From: Xanthobacteraceae bacterium
GTDB taxonomy: Bacteria > Pseudomonadota > Alphaproteobacteria > Rhizobiales > Xanthobacteraceae
DNA length: 64,000 bases
Reading direction: 5' to 3'
Assembly: GCA_019635635.1 (NCBI GenBank)
Contig: JAHBZB010000002.1
Coordinates: 1,048,771-1,112,770, forward strand
Made by a program: the position numbers and the translations under genes. Below, one piece after another: positions 19,920-30,110 of the stretch (its first letter is position 1; each line of letters begins with the position of its first letter). The notes beneath the pieces are model-generated. The model did not search any database and was not told the origin of the DNA. It saw only the letters and a list, made by a program, of their open reading frames with translations.

Positions 19920-21353
19920 TTATTCGCCAAACAGGCTGCCTTGTCCGGAAGGCTTCTTTGCCGGCGCCGCCGCACTCTTTTTAGGCGCGGCAGGCGCGGT
20001 TCCCGACACGATTGCGCCGAAGCGGCCGTCCTTCACCTCGATCTCGATTCCCGCACCGGGGCTCGCCATGGCAACCGAATTCAGCGGGTGACCGTCGGGA
20101 CCGCGCACCAGCGCAAAGCCGCGGTCGAGCACGCTCTTGTGGCTGAAGGCACGAAGCAGTTGCGAAAGGCCGTCGAGCCTTGTCCGTGCATTCTTCAGCG
20201 CGTGACCGCGCGCACGGAACGCGCGCTCGGCCAAAGCATCGCCGCGCTCACGGTAGCGCTCCAGCCGCACACGCAACGCATGCGGGGTATGTTTGGCGGC
20301 AAGCGTGGAAAATTCCACCCGATGCGCGTGCGCATTCGCCCGCAACGCGCGCGGCAAGGCCGCGCCGCAGGCGTCCAGCCGCTGACGCGGCATCGCAAGC
20401 AAGCTGTCGAGCGACGGTACGCCGCGCGCAAGCCCGCGCAGCTCGGTCTTCAAGCGCTCGATCATACGCGACCAGCAGGAAACAAGCCGCGCGGCACGGT
20501 CGCGCGAGAGCGCGATCAGTTCGGAGCGCACCGGTACCGCCATTTCGGCGGCGGCGGTCGGCGTCGGCGCGCGCCTGTCCGCCGCGAAATCGATCAGCGT
20601 GAAATCGGTTTCATGGCCGACAGCGGAGATCAGCGGGATCGCGCTCGCCGCGGCTGCGCGCACCACCACCTCGTCGTTGAAGCCCCAGAGATCTTCGAGC
20701 GAACCGCCGCCGCGCGCGACGATAAGAAGCTCGGGACGCGGCAATGCGCCGCCAATTTGCATCGCGTTGAAGCCTTCGATCGCGGCCGCGACTTCGGCGC
20801 CGCAGGTTTCGCCTTGTACGCGCACCGGCCAGACCAGCACGTGACGCGGGAAACGATCCGACAGGCGATGCAGAATGTCGCGGATCACCGCGCCAGTGGG
20901 CGAAGTCACGACGCCGATCACGCGCGGCAGATAAGGCAACGGCTTTTTCCGCCCCTCGTCGAACAGGCCTTCGGCCGCGAGTTTTTTCCGCCGCTCCTCC
21001 AAGAGCGCCATCAGCGCGCCGACGCCGGCCGGCTCGATCGTGTCGATCACGATCTGGTACTTGGAACTGCCCGGGAAGGTCGTGATCTTTCCGGTCGCGA
21101 CCACGTCGAGGCCTTCCTCGGGCTTGACGCGCATCCGCGCGAAATTGCCCTTCCAGATCACCGCCTCGATCCGCGCCCGGTCGTCCTTCAGGCTGAAATA
21201 GCAATGGCCCGAGGAATGGGGGCCGCGATAGCCGGAAATCTCGCCGCGCAGCCGCACATAGGGAAAGGCCTCCTCCACCGTCCGTTTCAGGGACTGCGAA
21301 AGCTCGGAAACGCTGATTTCCGGCAGGTTGGTCGGCGCTGTGGATGCGGTCAT
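19920..21353 (-). CDS. xseA: Exodeoxyribonuclease VII large subunit
   Basis: Catalytic subunit of the single-strand exonuclease that trims DNA ends in repair. 477 aa from the ATG at 21353 ([19 protein letters not shown]); the ORF can be extended 24 codons, but family members start here. N-terminal OB fold ([27 protein letters not shown]), then the catalytic domain with [27 protein letters not shown] and [25 protein letters not shown], a coiled-coil region, and a C-terminal Ala/Lys/Pro tail ending GSLFGE. xseB is not next to it. Confidence 0.96.
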   Translation of the reverse strand: MTASTAPTNLPEISVSELSQSLKRTVEEAFPYVRLRGEISGYRGPHSSGHCYFSLKDDRARIEAVIWKGNFARMRVKPEEGLDVVATGKITTFPGSSKYQIVIDTIEPAGVGALMALLEERRKKLAAEGLFDEGRKKPLPYLPRVIGVVTSPTGAVIRDILHRLSDRFPRHVLVWPVRVQGETCGAEVAAAIEGFNAMQIGGALPRPELLIVARGGGSLEDLWGFNDEVVVRAAAASAIPLISAVGHETDFTLIDFAADRRAPTPTAAAEMAVPVRSELIALSRDRAARLVSCWSRMIERLKTELRGLARGVPSLDSLLAMPRQRLDACGAALPRALRANAHAHRVEFSTLAAKHTPHALRVRLERYRERGDALAERAFRARGHALKNARTRLDGLSQLLRAFSHKSVLDRGFALVRGPDGHPLNSVAMASPGAGIEIEVKDGRFGAIVSGTAPAAPKKSAAAPAKKPSGQGSLFGE

Positions 21354-21424
21354 TCGCGACTCTAATTGGGTGGCCGCCCATGATACATCAACCGCCCAAT
21401 GATGCTTACTTCCGGTAGCGGCCA

Positions 21425-22696
21425 ATGAATGTGCTTCTGATCGGTTCCGGCGGCCGCGAACACGCGCTCGCCTGGAAACTGGCGGCGAGCCCGCTGCTGA
21501 CCAAACTCTATGCCGCGCCCGGCAATCCGGGAATTGCGGAAGACGCCGAGATCGTCGCGTTGAAAACCGACAACCACGCGGCGGTGATCGCTTTCGCCAA
21601 GGAAAAGAAAATCGATCTCGTCGTGGTGGGGCCGGAAGCGCCGCTGACCGCGGGACTGGCCGACGACCTGATCGCGGCGGGCGTGAAAGTTTTCGGCCCG
21701 CAGAAAATTCCGGCGACGCTGGAAGGCTCCAAATCCTTCACCAAACGGCTGTGTGCGGAGAACAACATCCCGACCGCCGCCTTCATCGAAACCAAAAGCC
21801 GCGAGGCGGCGCGCGCGCATATCGAAAAGCACGGCGCGCCGATCGTGCTGAAAGCGGACGGCCTGCACGCCGGCAAAGGCGTGATCGTTGCGATGGACAA
21901 GGCCGAGGCGCTACTCGCGGTCGATCAGGTGTTCGCGATGGGCGGCAATGCGCCGGTCGTGATCGAGGAGTTTCTCGACGGCGAGGAAGCGAGCTACTTC
22001 TGTTTCGTGCATGGCGAGCAGGTATTGCCGCTTGCCTCCGCGCAGGACCACAAGCGCGTGTTCGACAACGATCAGGGCCCGAACACCGGCGGCATGGGCG
22101 CCTATTCGCCCGCGCCCGTGTTCACGAAAGAAATCGAACAGGAAGTGCTGGAAAAGATCGTGCGGCCGACCGCGCGAGCGCTCAGCAAAGCAGGCACCCC
22201 CTATTCCGGCGTGCTTTATATCGGGCTCATGATCACGAAAGACGGGCCGAAGCTCATCGAATACAACGTCCGCTTCGGCGACCCGGAGTGTCAGGTCTTG
22301 ATGCCCCGCATGAAGGACGATTTGCTCACCCTCATGCTCGCCACCGCGAACGGCGAACTCGATAAATCCTCGGTGCGCTGGCGCGACGAAGTAGCAATCA
22401 CGGTTGTATTCGCGAACCAAGGCTATCCCGGCTCCTACAAGAGCGGCGCGGAAATCCGCGGCATCGAGAAAGCAAACGCAATCGAAGGCGTCACCGTGTT
22501 TCACGCCGGCACCAAGCGCGACGGCGATAAAATTCTCTCCAATGGCGGGCGCGTTTTGAACGTCACTGCGCTCGGCAAAAGCGTGACCGAAGCGCGCGAG
22601 CGCGCTTATCGCGCCATCGGCCTGATCGACTGGCCGCAGGGATTTTATCGCAGCGACATCGGCTGGCGCGCGATCGAACGGGAAAAAGCGCGATAA
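21425..22696 (+). CDS. purD: Phosphoribosylamine-glycine ligase
   Basis: Second committed step of purine synthesis: ATP-dependent joining of phosphoribosylamine and glycine. 423 aa, ATP-grasp fold: N-terminal [36 protein letters not shown], central [14 protein letters not shown], and the metal-binding [13 protein letters not shown]. Length is normal. It diverges from xseA with 71 bp between; the dehalogenase gene follows after 13 bp and may be co-transcribed. Confidence 0.97.
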   Translation: MNVLLIGSGGREHALAWKLAASPLLTKLYAAPGNPGIAEDAEIVALKTDNHAAVIAFAKEKKIDLVVVGPEAPLTAGLADDLIAAGVKVFGPQKIPATLEGSKSFTKRLCAENNIPTAAFIETKSREAARAHIEKHGAPIVLKADGLHAGKGVIVAMDKAEALLAVDQVFAMGGNAPVVIEEFLDGEEASYFCFVHGEQVLPLASAQDHKRVFDNDQGPNTGGMGAYSPAPVFTKEIEQEVLEKIVRPTARALSKAGTPYSGVLYIGLMITKDGPKLIEYNVRFGDPECQVLMPRMKDDLLTLMLATANGELDKSSVRWRDEVAITVVFANQGYPGSYKSGAEIRGIEKANAIEGVTVFHAGTKRDGDKILSNGGRVLNVTALGKSVTEARERAYRAIGLIDWPQGFYRSDIGWRAIEREKAR

Positions 22697-22709
22697 AGGA
22701 GCTTCGCCG

Positions 22710-23612
22710 ATGAAAGATCTCGCCGATCTGTTTCCGGGCTTCGAGTCGCACTGGATCGAAACCTCGGCGGGAAAACTGTTCGCGCGTTCCGGCGGCGAAG
22801 GCCCGCCGCTCCTTCTGATCCACGGCTTTCCGCAGACGCATGTCGAGTATCACCGCATCGCGCCGATGCTCGCGAAAAAATTCACGCTGATCCTTCCCGA
22901 TCTTCCCGGCTACGGCTGGAGCGACGTGCCGAAGGAAGACAAGGATCACGCGCCCTACACCAAGCGCGCGATGGCGCAGGCATTGATCGAGCTGATGCAA
23001 AAGCTTGGTCACGTGCATTTCAACGTGATCGGGCACGACCGCGGCGGGCGCGTCGGCTACCGCATGGCGCTCGATCATCCCGGCCGCGTCGCGAAGCTCG
23101 CGGTGCTCGACATCATTCCGACGTTAGATATGTGGAAGGGGATGGATGCGAAGCGCTCGATGGTCGTCTATCACTGGCCGTTTCTAGCGCAGCCCGCGCC
23201 GCTGCCGGAAATGCTGATCACCAAGGCGCCGCTCGAATATCTCGAATGGACGCTCGGAAGCTGGGTGCCGGACGGTCTGAAGAAATTCGATCCGCGCGCG
23301 CTAGATCATTACCGTGCGTTCTTCGCCGATCCCGCGCGGGTGCACGCCTGCTGCGAGGACTACCGCGCCGGACAATCGACCGACGTGAAATTCGACCGGG
23401 AAGATTACGACGCGGGAAAGAAGATCACCTGCCCGACGCTTGCACTCTGGGGCACGCGCGGCATTCCGAATTCCGGCGGCGATCCGCTTGCCATCTGGCA
23501 GGCGTGGAGCACCAAGATCGAAGGCCGCGCCATCGACTGCGGGCATTTCCTGCCCGAGGAACAGCCGGACGAGACCGCGGACGCGCTCCTGGAATTTTTT
23601 ACGCGGGCCTAA
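22710..23612 (+). CDS. Haloacetate (probable fluoroacetate) dehalogenase
   Basis: Alpha/beta hydrolase, 300 aa, that removes halide from haloacetates by an Asp-ester mechanism. By my count every residue of the fluoroacetate-dehalogenase site is present: nucleophile Asp110 in GHDRGGR, carboxylate-binding Arg111 and Arg114, acid Asp134, halide-pocket His155, Trp156 and Tyr218, and base His279 in DCGHFLPEE. This numbering is nearly that of the Rhodopseudomonas palustris enzyme RPA1163, as I recall it. YHWPFLAQPAPLPE is the family signature. Lies 13 bp after purD and upstream of a repeat. Epoxide hydrolase activity is the alternative. Confidence 0.85.
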   Translation: MKDLADLFPGFESHWIETSAGKLFARSGGEGPPLLLIHGFPQTHVEYHRIAPMLAKKFTLILPDLPGYGWSDVPKEDKDHAPYTKRAMAQALIELMQKLGHVHFNVIGHDRGGRVGYRMALDHPGRVAKLAVLDIIPTLDMWKGMDAKRSMVVYHWPFLAQPAPLPEMLITKAPLEYLEWTLGSWVPDGLKKFDPRALDHYRAFFADPARVHACCEDYRAGQSTDVKFDREDYDAGKKITCPTLALWGTRGIPNSGGDPLAIWQAWSTKIEGRAIDCGHFLPEEQPDETADALLEFFTRA

Positions 23613-23616
23613 TTTT

Positions 23617-23690
23617 GTCATGGCCGGGCTTGTCCGACAGCCAAGACATTGCCCTGTTTAGCGAGATGCCCGCGACAAGCGCGGCATGAC
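23617..23690. repeat. Imperfect palindromic repeat (GTCATGGCCGGG type)
   Basis: GTCATGGCCGGGCTTGTC at 23617-23634 pairs imperfectly with GACAAGCGCGGCATGAC at 23674-23690: the outer and inner 6 bp of each arm match, with a 39-nt loop. Sequences of this kind are dispersed in Bradyrhizobium-like genomes. It lies just after the dehalogenase stop and may act as a weak terminator. Confidence 0.65.
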
Positions 23691-23777
23691 GAGACATGCG
23701 TTCCGCCCTGCGAACTTTGAAGGTCCCGCCCGCGCCGCTATAACCCTTCCCAAGCAACAAGAATTTCAGGGCAGGAA

Positions 23778-24863
23778 ATGACCGAGTTCAATCGTCAGGA
23801 AGCCTTTTCCGGCACCAAGGACGTCGTGGAGGCGCTCGCCTTCGACGCCGCGCGGCTTGAGGAATATCTGACGAAAAACATTCCGGGCTTTCAGGGCCCG
23901 CTTAGCGTCAAGCAGTTCAAGGGCGGGCAATCGAACCCGACCTACATGCTGGAGACGCCGTCGCGCAAATATGTGCTGCGCCGCAAGCCGCCGGGAAAGC
24001 TCTTGCCCTCCGCGCATGCGGTCGACCGCGAATACAAGGTCATGGCGGCATTGGGCGCGCAGAATTTTCCGGTGCCGAAAGCGCTCCTCTATTGCGAAGA
24101 CGAGTCGATCACCGGCACGGCGTTTTATGTGATGTCGTTCGAGGAAGGCCGCATCTTCTGGGAACTGCACATGCCGGAGTCGAACCCGGCGGAGCGCGCG
24201 GCGATCTGGGACGCGCAGAATGCGACGATTGCGCAATTGCACTCGCTCGAGCCCGACAAGATCGGCCTCTCCGACTACGGCAAGGGCGAAGACTATGTCG
24301 CGCGCCAGGTCGCGCGCTGGTCCAAGCAGTATGTCGCGTCGAAAACCGACGACATTCCGGAAATGGATAATCTCATGCGCTGGCTGCCCGAGCACTTGCC
24401 GAAGCAGCAGGCGGTGCGCGTCGTGCACGGCGACTACCGGCTCGACAACATGATCATCCATCCGACGAAGAACGAAGTGATGGCGGTGATCGACTGGGAG
24501 CTCTCCACGCTCGGCGATCCGCTCGCGGATTTCACGTATCACATGATGGGCTGGCACATGCCGAGCGCGAAATCCGGCACCGGCACCGGCTCACTGAAAG
24601 ACCGCGACCTGAAGGCGCTCGGGATTCCTTCCGCCGAGGACTATGCCGCTCTTTACGCGAAGCGGACCGGCTTCGACCCGCGCGGGCGCGATATCGACGT
24701 GTACATGGCCTATAACTTCTTCCGCATCGCCGGAATTTTACAGGGCATTCTCGGCCGCGTGCGCGACGGCACAGCGGCGAACGCCAATGCCTCGACCATG
24801 TCGCGGCAGGTGCAGCCGCTTGCCGCAGCGGCCTGGCATTTCGCGGAGCGCGCGGGCGCGTAA
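23778..24863 (+). CDS. APH-type phosphotransferase family protein
   Basis: 361 aa, choline/aminoglycoside kinase-like fold. Seen: KQFKGGQSNPTYML (nucleotide loop), YVLRRKPPGKLLPSAHAVDREYKVM, the catalytic HGDYRLDNMIIHP and the metal site VIDWELSTLGDPLADFTYHMM. This subgroup resembles the kinase domain fused to acyl-CoA dehydrogenases in ACAD10/11 and stands beside fatty acid genes in many proteobacteria, where it may phosphorylate hydroxyacyl-CoA. Aminoglycoside resistance is unlikely. Neighbours give no firm clue. Confidence 0.8.
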   Translation: MTEFNRQEAFSGTKDVVEALAFDAARLEEYLTKNIPGFQGPLSVKQFKGGQSNPTYMLETPSRKYVLRRKPPGKLLPSAHAVDREYKVMAALGAQNFPVPKALLYCEDESITGTAFYVMSFEEGRIFWELHMPESNPAERAAIWDAQNATIAQLHSLEPDKIGLSDYGKGEDYVARQVARWSKQYVASKTDDIPEMDNLMRWLPEHLPKQQAVRVVHGDYRLDNMIIHPTKNEVMAVIDWELSTLGDPLADFTYHMMGWHMPSAKSGTGTGSLKDRDLKALGIPSAEDYAALYAKRTGFDPRGRDIDVYMAYNFFRIAGILQGILGRVRDGTAANANASTMSRQVQPLAAAAWHFAERAGA

Positions 24864-24884
24864 GAAGCGCGCTATAATCGGCGC

Positions 24885-25748
24885 GTGCTGAATTTCTTCC
24901 GCAAACTCACGGGAAAGAAGCCGCGGGTCGCGCTTGCGCTCGGCTCCGGCGGCGCGCGGGGACTTGCGCATATTCCGGTGCTGGAGGCGTTCGACGAACT
25001 CGGGCTTACGCCGTCCGCCATCGCGGGCTGCTCGATGGGTGCGGTCGTCGGCGCGGGTTATGCCGCGGGCATGCGCGGCAAGGAAATCCGGGCGTTCGCC
25101 ATCGAATCGCTGCGGCAGCAGGGCGATTTCGCGCGGCGGCTGATTTCGATGCAGTGGTCGAGCATGCGTGAGCGCTGGCGCGAAACGCACTCGCTGCGCG
25201 GCATGCCGTTTCAATTCGCGGCCCTCGGCATCGCGGAAGAGTTTCTACCGCCGCAACTGCCGAAGACTTTCGAGGAATTGCGCGTGCCGCTCACCGTGGT
25301 CGCGACCGACTATCGCGAGCGGAGCGAAGTGAACTATCGCGCCGGCCTGCTCCGGCCCGCGGTCGCCGGCTCGATGGCGATACCGGGATTGTTACGGCCG
25401 GTCGAATTCGGCGGAAAGGTTTTAATCGACGGCGGCGCGGTCAATCCGCTCCCCTTCGACCTGCTGCGGAAGGACGCCGACATCGTGGTGGCGGTCGACA
25501 TCACCAAACTCGGCGACTCGCCGCCGGGCGTGCCGGACGCGATGGACGCGCTGTTCACCGCTTCGCACATCATGACGCATGCGATCGTCGCCGAGAAACT
25601 GAAGTCGTCGGCGCCCGATATTCTCATTCGGCCGAATGTCAGCGCGTTCAGCGCGCTCGATTTTCCGCGCGCGCTGCCGATTTTGAAAGCGTCGGAGCCT
25701 GTCAAGGACGAGTTGAAGCGCAAGCTCGGCGCGCTGCTCGGCGGCTAG
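24885..25748 (+). CDS. Patatin-like phospholipase (RssA type)
   Basis: 287 aa. The oxyanion hole GSGGARGLAHI (about 21-31), nucleophile elbow GCSMGAV (Ser-containing GxSxG) and catalytic DGG in LIDGGAVNPLP define the patatin Ser-Asp dyad. Likely a cytoplasmic or membrane-associated lipid esterase. The start is GTG at 24885; TATAAT occurs 7 nt upstream but has no partner -35, so I do not call a promoter. It converges on tadA with a 4-bp overlap. Confidence 0.85.
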   Translation: MLNFFRKLTGKKPRVALALGSGGARGLAHIPVLEAFDELGLTPSAIAGCSMGAVVGAGYAAGMRGKEIRAFAIESLRQQGDFARRLISMQWSSMRERWRETHSLRGMPFQFAALGIAEEFLPPQLPKTFEELRVPLTVVATDYRERSEVNYRAGLLRPAVAGSMAIPGLLRPVEFGGKVLIDGGAVNPLPFDLLRKDADIVVAVDITKLGDSPPGVPDAMDALFTASHIMTHAIVAEKLKSSAPDILIRPNVSAFSALDFPRALPILKASEPVKDELKRKLGALLGG

Positions 25749-26173
25749 CGCTTCGTTGCGAAAAATTCTTTCAGGATTGCCGAAGCGCCGGCTTCGCCGA
25801 TGCCGCCATAAACTTCCGGCTTGTGATGACAGGTCGGCGCGCTGAAGAAACGCACGCCGGATTCGACCGCACCGCCTTTCGGGTCGCTGGCACCGAAATA
25901 GAGCCTGCGAATGCGCGCGAACGAAATCGCGGCAGCGCACATGGTGCAGGGCTCGAGCGTCACGTAAAGATCGCAGCCGATCAGGCGCTCGCTGCCGAGT
26001 TTGGCCGAGGCCGCGCGCAGCGCGAGCACTTCCGCGTGCGCGGTCGGGTCGCGGTCGCGAAGCGTGCGGTTGCCGGCTTTGCTAAGCACTTCGCCGTCGC
26101 GCGCGATCACGCAGCCGACCGGCACTTCGCCTGCTTCCGCCGCGGCCTTCGCCTCGGCCAACGCAATTCCCAT
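25745..26173 (-). CDS. tadA: tRNA-specific adenosine deaminase
   Basis: Converts A34 to inosine in tRNA-Arg(ACG). 142 aa from the ATG at 26173; a GTG at 26200 would add nine residues. The zinc site is complete: HAEVLAL (His and the proton-shuttle Glu) and PCTMCAAAI. ARIRRLYFGASDPKGGA and CHHKPEV are also typical. It diverges from rluB, sharing a short intergenic region. An essential gene in most bacteria. Confidence 0.92.
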   Translation of the reverse strand: MGIALAEAKAAAEAGEVPVGCVIARDGEVLSKAGNRTLRDRDPTAHAEVLALRAASAKLGSERLIGCDLYVTLEPCTMCAAAISFARIRRLYFGASDPKGGAVESGVRFFSAPTCHHKPEVYGGIGEAGASAILKEFFATKR

Positions 26174-26246
26174 GAAATCCGGTGCCGCCAACCTCGTCAC
26201 TCCGCGCGCATCGTGGTAACAGCTCAGCGAATTCGCACGAAGCATC

Positions 26247-27302
26247 ATGTCCCGCAAGCCTTCAGAAACCGAGAAATCAGGCGAACGTATCGCAAAAGTG
26301 ATCGCGCGCGCGGGGCTGGCTTCGCGCCGCGAGGCGGAAGCCTGGATCGCGGCGGGCCGCGTGCAGGTGAACGGCAAGGCGCTCGCCTCGCCCGCGTTCA
26401 CGGTATCGCCGTTGGATAAAATCGAAGTCGATGGCGCGCCGCTGCCCTCACGCGAGCGCACGCGGCTTTTTCTCTACAACAAGCCGCGCGGGCTCGTGAC
26501 GACGAATTCCGACCCCGAAGGACGGCCGACGATCTTCCAGAATCTTCCGGCAGATCTGCCGCGCGTGGTCAGCGTCGGGCGGCTCGACATCAACTCGGAA
26601 GGATTGCTGCTCTTGACCAATGACGGCGGGCTTTCGCGCATGCTCGAACTGCCCTCGACCGGATGGCTGCGGCGCTACCGGGTGCGCGCGAACGGCAGGA
26701 CCGATCAGGCCGCGCTCAGCCGGCTGAAAAAAGGCGTCACCGTCGAGGGCGTGCATTACGGGCCGGTCGAAGCGACGCTTGATAGCGAAAAGGGCGCGAA
26801 CCAGTGGCTCACCGTCGGCATCCGCGAGGGCAAGAACCGCGAAGTGCGCAAGGTGCTCGCGCATATCGGGCTCAAGGTGAACCGCCTGATCCGCGTTGCC
26901 TTCGGGCCGTTCGAACTCGGCGCGCTGAAAGAAGGTGCGGCCGAAGAAGTGCCGACGCGCATGCTGCGCGAGCAGATCGGCGGCGAACTCGAGCAACTCT
27001 CGCAAAGCGATTTCGACGCGCCGGTGCGCGAAGTGCAGAAGCACGAACAGCGCGAGAAGCCGCCGCGCGATTTCAGGAAGCGCGACGAGCGCAAAGACGA
27101 AGCCCGCAAGCCCGCGCAGGAGAAGCCGCGCAAATTCGGCAAGGAGAAATTCGGGGACAAGCCCTCGCGGCACGAGTTCGATGCCCGCAAGCCGAAGCAG
27201 AAACGCGCGGACGAGGGCGAGCGCACCGCGCCGGGAAAATCGCGCAACCTGCGGCGCGGCGGCAAGCGCACACCGTTCCGCGCGCCGAAGGGCAAGCGAT
27301 AG
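26247..27302 (+). CDS. rluB: 23S rRNA pseudouridine synthase, RluB/RsuA family, basic tail
   Basis: 351 aa. An S4 RNA-binding domain ([28 protein letters not shown]) is followed by the catalytic domain with [21 protein letters not shown] (catalytic Asp in GRLD) and [15 protein letters not shown]. From about residue 245 a 105-residue tail of repeated Lys, Arg, Glu and Asp follows, likely disordered and RNA-binding; such tails are common in alphaproteobacterial members. The exact uridine (2605 type) is assumed from family. rsmD follows with no gap. Confidence 0.9.
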   Translation: MSRKPSETEKSGERIAKVIARAGLASRREAEAWIAAGRVQVNGKALASPAFTVSPLDKIEVDGAPLPSRERTRLFLYNKPRGLVTTNSDPEGRPTIFQNLPADLPRVVSVGRLDINSEGLLLLTNDGGLSRMLELPSTGWLRRYRVRANGRTDQAALSRLKKGVTVEGVHYGPVEATLDSEKGANQWLTVGIREGKNREVRKVLAHIGLKVNRLIRVAFGPFELGALKEGAAEEVPTRMLREQIGGELEQLSQSDFDAPVREVQKHEQREKPPRDFRKRDERKDEARKPAQEKPRKFGKEKFGDKPSRHEFDARKPKQKRADEGERTAPGKSRNLRRGGKRTPFRAPKGKR

Positions 27303-27866
27303 ATGCGCGTCACCGGCGGCAGTTTCGGCGGACGCACGCTCAAAGCCCCCTCGTCCAGCCGAATCCGTCCGACCTCGGACAAGACGCGGCAGGCGGTGTT
27401 CAACATTCTCGCGCACGCCTACGGCGACCCGGTAACGGATGCGCGTGTGCTCGATTTGTTTTCCGGCACCGGCGCACTCGGCATCGAAGCGTTGTCGCGC
27501 GGTGCGGCGTTCGCACTTTTCGTCGAAGAAGCAGCCGAAGCGCGCGCGCTCATTCGCACGAATGTCGAGGCGCTGTCGCTGACCGGCGTCACCAAGATAT
27601 TCCGCCGCGACGCAACGAGGCTCGGGCCGCGTGGCGCGTTCGAGCCGTTCTCGCTTCTGTTCTGCGACCCGCCTTATGGCAAAGGCCTCGCGGAAAAAGC
27701 GCTCGCTTCCGCGCGCGAGGGCGCCTGGCTTGCGAAAGATGCACTTCTTGTCGTCGAGGAAGCGGTGGACGCGAAGTTCGCGGCACCCGGCGGCTTCGAA
27801 GTGCTGGAGCGGCGCGCCTATGACGACACGGAGATCGTATTTTTGCGCCTAGCGGCGGCCGAATAG
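27303..27866 (+). CDS. rsmD: 16S rRNA m2G966 methyltransferase
   Basis: 187 aa Rossmann methyltransferase. [16 protein letters not shown] and [15 protein letters not shown] open the protein; SAM site [20 protein letters not shown]; catalytic motif DPPYGKGL (DPPY). It starts one base after the rluB stop, so the two rRNA modification genes are coupled. Its last 18 bp overlap the 3' end of mutL on the other strand. Confidence 0.94.
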   Translation: MRVTGGSFGGRTLKAPSSSRIRPTSDKTRQAVFNILAHAYGDPVTDARVLDLFSGTGALGIEALSRGAAFALFVEEAAEARALIRTNVEALSLTGVTKIFRRDATRLGPRGAFEPFSLLFCDPPYGKGLAEKALASAREGAWLAKDALLVVEEAVDAKFAAPGGFEVLERRAYDDTEIVFLRLAAAE

Positions 27867-29627
27867 CTTCTCGATATCGAACAGCTTCAATTCGACATAG
27901 GTCGGGCGACCGTGATTGCACTGGCCGGCATTTTCGGTGCGCTCCATCTCGCGCAACAGCGCGTTCATTTCCTCGGGCTTCAGGCGGCGGCCGGCGCGGA
28001 TCGAACCGTGACAGGAAATGCGGCTTGCGATCGCGAGCAAATTCCGTTCGAGCGGCAGCGCGTCGTCCCATTCGGCAATATGCTCGGCGAGGTCGCGCAC
28101 CAAATTCTGCGCGTCCGTTTCGCCAAGCAGCGCCGGCGTCTCGCGCACCAGCACCGCGCCCTGCCCGAATGGCTCGAGTACAAGGCCGAGTTTCGCGAGT
28201 TGACCGGCGCGGACGACGAGGGCCGCAACGTCGCCATCGTCGAGTTCGACGACGGCAGGCACGAGCAGCATTTGCGTCGAGATGCTGTTTTCATTCAACG
28301 CACGCTTGAGCTTTTCATAAACGATGCGTTCGTGCGCGGCATGCTGATCCACGATCACGAGGCCATCCACCGTCTGCGCGACGATATAGGTTTCGTGCAG
28401 TTGCGCGCGGGCCGCGCCCAGCGGACGCTCGAGATCGGCCTGCAAGACCGGCGCGAGATCGGCGCGCGCATCCGCGCTCGGCTGCGCAATCGTTTCAAAG
28501 GCAGCCTGTGCCGCTTCGGCCAATCCAGCGCGATAGGGCGCACTCGACCCGCGCCAGCCTGAAGAATAACCCGGCGCGCTTTGCGGACGCGCGAAAGAAA
28601 CGAGTCTATCTGCGCCAGTGGTCGCACTCCGGCGCGCGCCGCCGGAAAGCGCATCCTGTAGCGCGCGCACCACGAGGCCGCGCACGAGCGAAGGATCGCG
28701 GAAGCGCACTTCGGCTTTCGCGGGATGCACGTTCACGTCGACCTCGTGCGGGTCGAGTTCGATGAAGAGCGCGGCGACCGGATAGCGCCCGGAATGCAGC
28801 AGATCGGCGTAACCGCCGCGCATGGCGCCCATGAGCACCTTGTCGCGCACCGGTCGGCCGTTGACGAAGAGATACTGCGAAAGCGAATTCGCCTTCGAGA
28901 ATGTGGGCAGACCCGCGAGCCCGCTCAGGCGCACGCCGTCGCGCTCGGCGCTCACCGGAACCGTATTCGCGCGCGCGTCGCCGCCGATCACGTCGGCAAG
29001 CCGGGCGGCGCGCCCCGCCTCGTCCGTTCCGCGCAAGGGATATTGGATCACACGCTCGTTCGCGGCGATGGTGAAGGCGACGTCGGGGCGGGCCAGTGTG
29101 AGGCGGCGGATCACGTCGACCACGGCGGCGGTTTCGGCCTGCTCGCTTTTGAGAAATTTCAGCCGCGCGGGCGTCGCATAAAACAGATCGCGGACTTCGA
29201 CGCGAGTTCCCTCTGCGAGCGCTGCCGGGCGGATGGCGGACTTTTCCCCGCCTTCCACACGGATTTCTAAGGCCGCATCGCTACCGCGCGCGCGGGTCGC
29301 AATCGAAAGGCGTGCCGCCGCGCCGATCGAGGGCAGCGCCTCGCCGCGGAAGCCGAGCGTCGAAATGTTGAGGAGGTCCTCGCTGTCGAGTTTCGAGGTG
29401 GCGTGACGCTCGACACAAAGTGCGAGGTCCTCCGCGTTCATGCCGCTGCCATCGTCGGAAACGCGGATCAATTCGCGCCCGCCGCCGGAAATCAAGACTT
29501 CCACGCGGGTCGCACCGGCATCGATCGCGTTTTCTACCAGTTCCTTCACGGCCGACGCGGGCCGCTCGATCACTTCGCCCGCGGCGATGCGATTGACGAC
29601 GTTCTCGGGCAACTGGCGGACGGGCAT
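27849..29627 (-). CDS. mutL: DNA mismatch repair protein MutL, endonuclease type
   Basis: 592 aa. N-terminal GHKL ATPase: [18 protein letters not shown] and [12 protein letters not shown] linker of about 80 residues, then the C-terminal dimerisation domain with the endonuclease motif DQHA-x2-E-x4-E at residues 427-438 ([12 protein letters not shown]), plus SCHGSIRAG and CNHGRPT zinc-site motifs. So this MutL probably nicks DNA itself, as expected in a lineage without MutH. Convergent with rsmD and upstream of none of the nearby operons. Confidence 0.96.
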   Translation of the reverse strand: MPVRQLPENVVNRIAAGEVIERPASAVKELVENAIDAGATRVEVLISGGGRELIRVSDDGSGMNAEDLALCVERHATSKLDSEDLLNISTLGFRGEALPSIGAAARLSIATRARGSDAALEIRVEGGEKSAIRPAALAEGTRVEVRDLFYATPARLKFLKSEQAETAAVVDVIRRLTLARPDVAFTIAANERVIQYPLRGTDEAGRAARLADVIGGDARANTVPVSAERDGVRLSGLAGLPTFSKANSLSQYLFVNGRPVRDKVLMGAMRGGYADLLHSGRYPVAALFIELDPHEVDVNVHPAKAEVRFRDPSLVRGLVVRALQDALSGGARRSATTGADRLVSFARPQSAPGYSSGWRGSSAPYRAGLAEAAQAAFETIAQPSADARADLAPVLQADLERPLGAARAQLHETYIVAQTVDGLVIVDQHAAHERIVYEKLKRALNENSISTQMLLVPAVVELDDGDVAALVVRAGQLAKLGLVLEPFGQGAVLVRETPALLGETDAQNLVRDLAEHIAEWDDALPLERNLLAIASRISCHGSIRAGRRLKPEEMNALLREMERTENAGQCNHGRPTYVELKLFDIEKLFGRR

Positions 29628-29681
29628 GGGATCGCGACTCGGGAAAACGGACCGGAGTGTACCGCTCGGGAAGCGCCCGCG

Positions 29682-30110
29682 CTAATCGAGGTCCGGCCTG
29701 CCGCGGCGGTTCTTGATTTCGGAGCGGTGCTTCTTGCCCTCGATGCGGCGCTTCTTGGAAGCGAGCGTGGGCCGCGTCTTGCGGCGGACTTTCGGGACGA
29801 TAGCCGCGCGTTGCAAAAGCTCGACCAGCCGCGCACGCGCGTCATCGCGGTTCTGCTCCTGCGTGCGAAAGCGGTCGGCGGAAATGACGATCACGCCGTC
29901 GCGGGTCAGGCGCTGACCCGCGATTTTTTCCGCGCGCGCCTTCATGGCGGGAGGGATATTCGGCGAGCCGCGCAGATCGAAGCGAAGCTGCACCGCAGTC
30001 GCGAGCTTGTTCACGTTCTGCCCGCCCGGCCCGGAGGAGCGGACGAAATTCTCTTCCAGCTCGCGTTCGTCGATCGCGATATGCGGCGTGATCGCGATCA
30101 TCTCCGGCAT
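29682..30110 (-). CDS. arfB: Peptidyl-tRNA hydrolase ArfB (ribosome rescue)
   Basis: 142 aa, YaeJ family. The catalytic GGQ motif is seen in SSGPGGQNVNK (about residues 25-35) and the C-terminal 40 residues are the long basic tail (VRRKTRPTLASKKRRIEGKK) that enters the empty mRNA channel. It frees stalled ribosomes. The start ATG at 30110 overlaps the pgi stop (ATGA); longer in-frame extension into pgi is rejected. Confidence 0.92.
   Translation of the reverse strand: MPEMIAITPHIAIDERELEENFVRSSGPGGQNVNKLATAVQLRFDLRGSPNIPPAMKARAEKIAGQRLTRDGVIVISADRFRTQEQNRDDARARLVELLQRAAIVPKVRRKTRPTLASKKRRIEGKKHRSEIKNRRGRPDLD

Noticed and set aside
23778..24863. Aminoglycoside resistance gene
   Set aside because: The kinase motifs fit the ACAD10-like phosphotransferase group found in chromosomal fatty-acid contexts, not drug-modifying enzymes.
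24873..24878. TATAAT just before the patatin gene
   Set aside because: No -35 at the proper distance and only 7 nt to the start codon.
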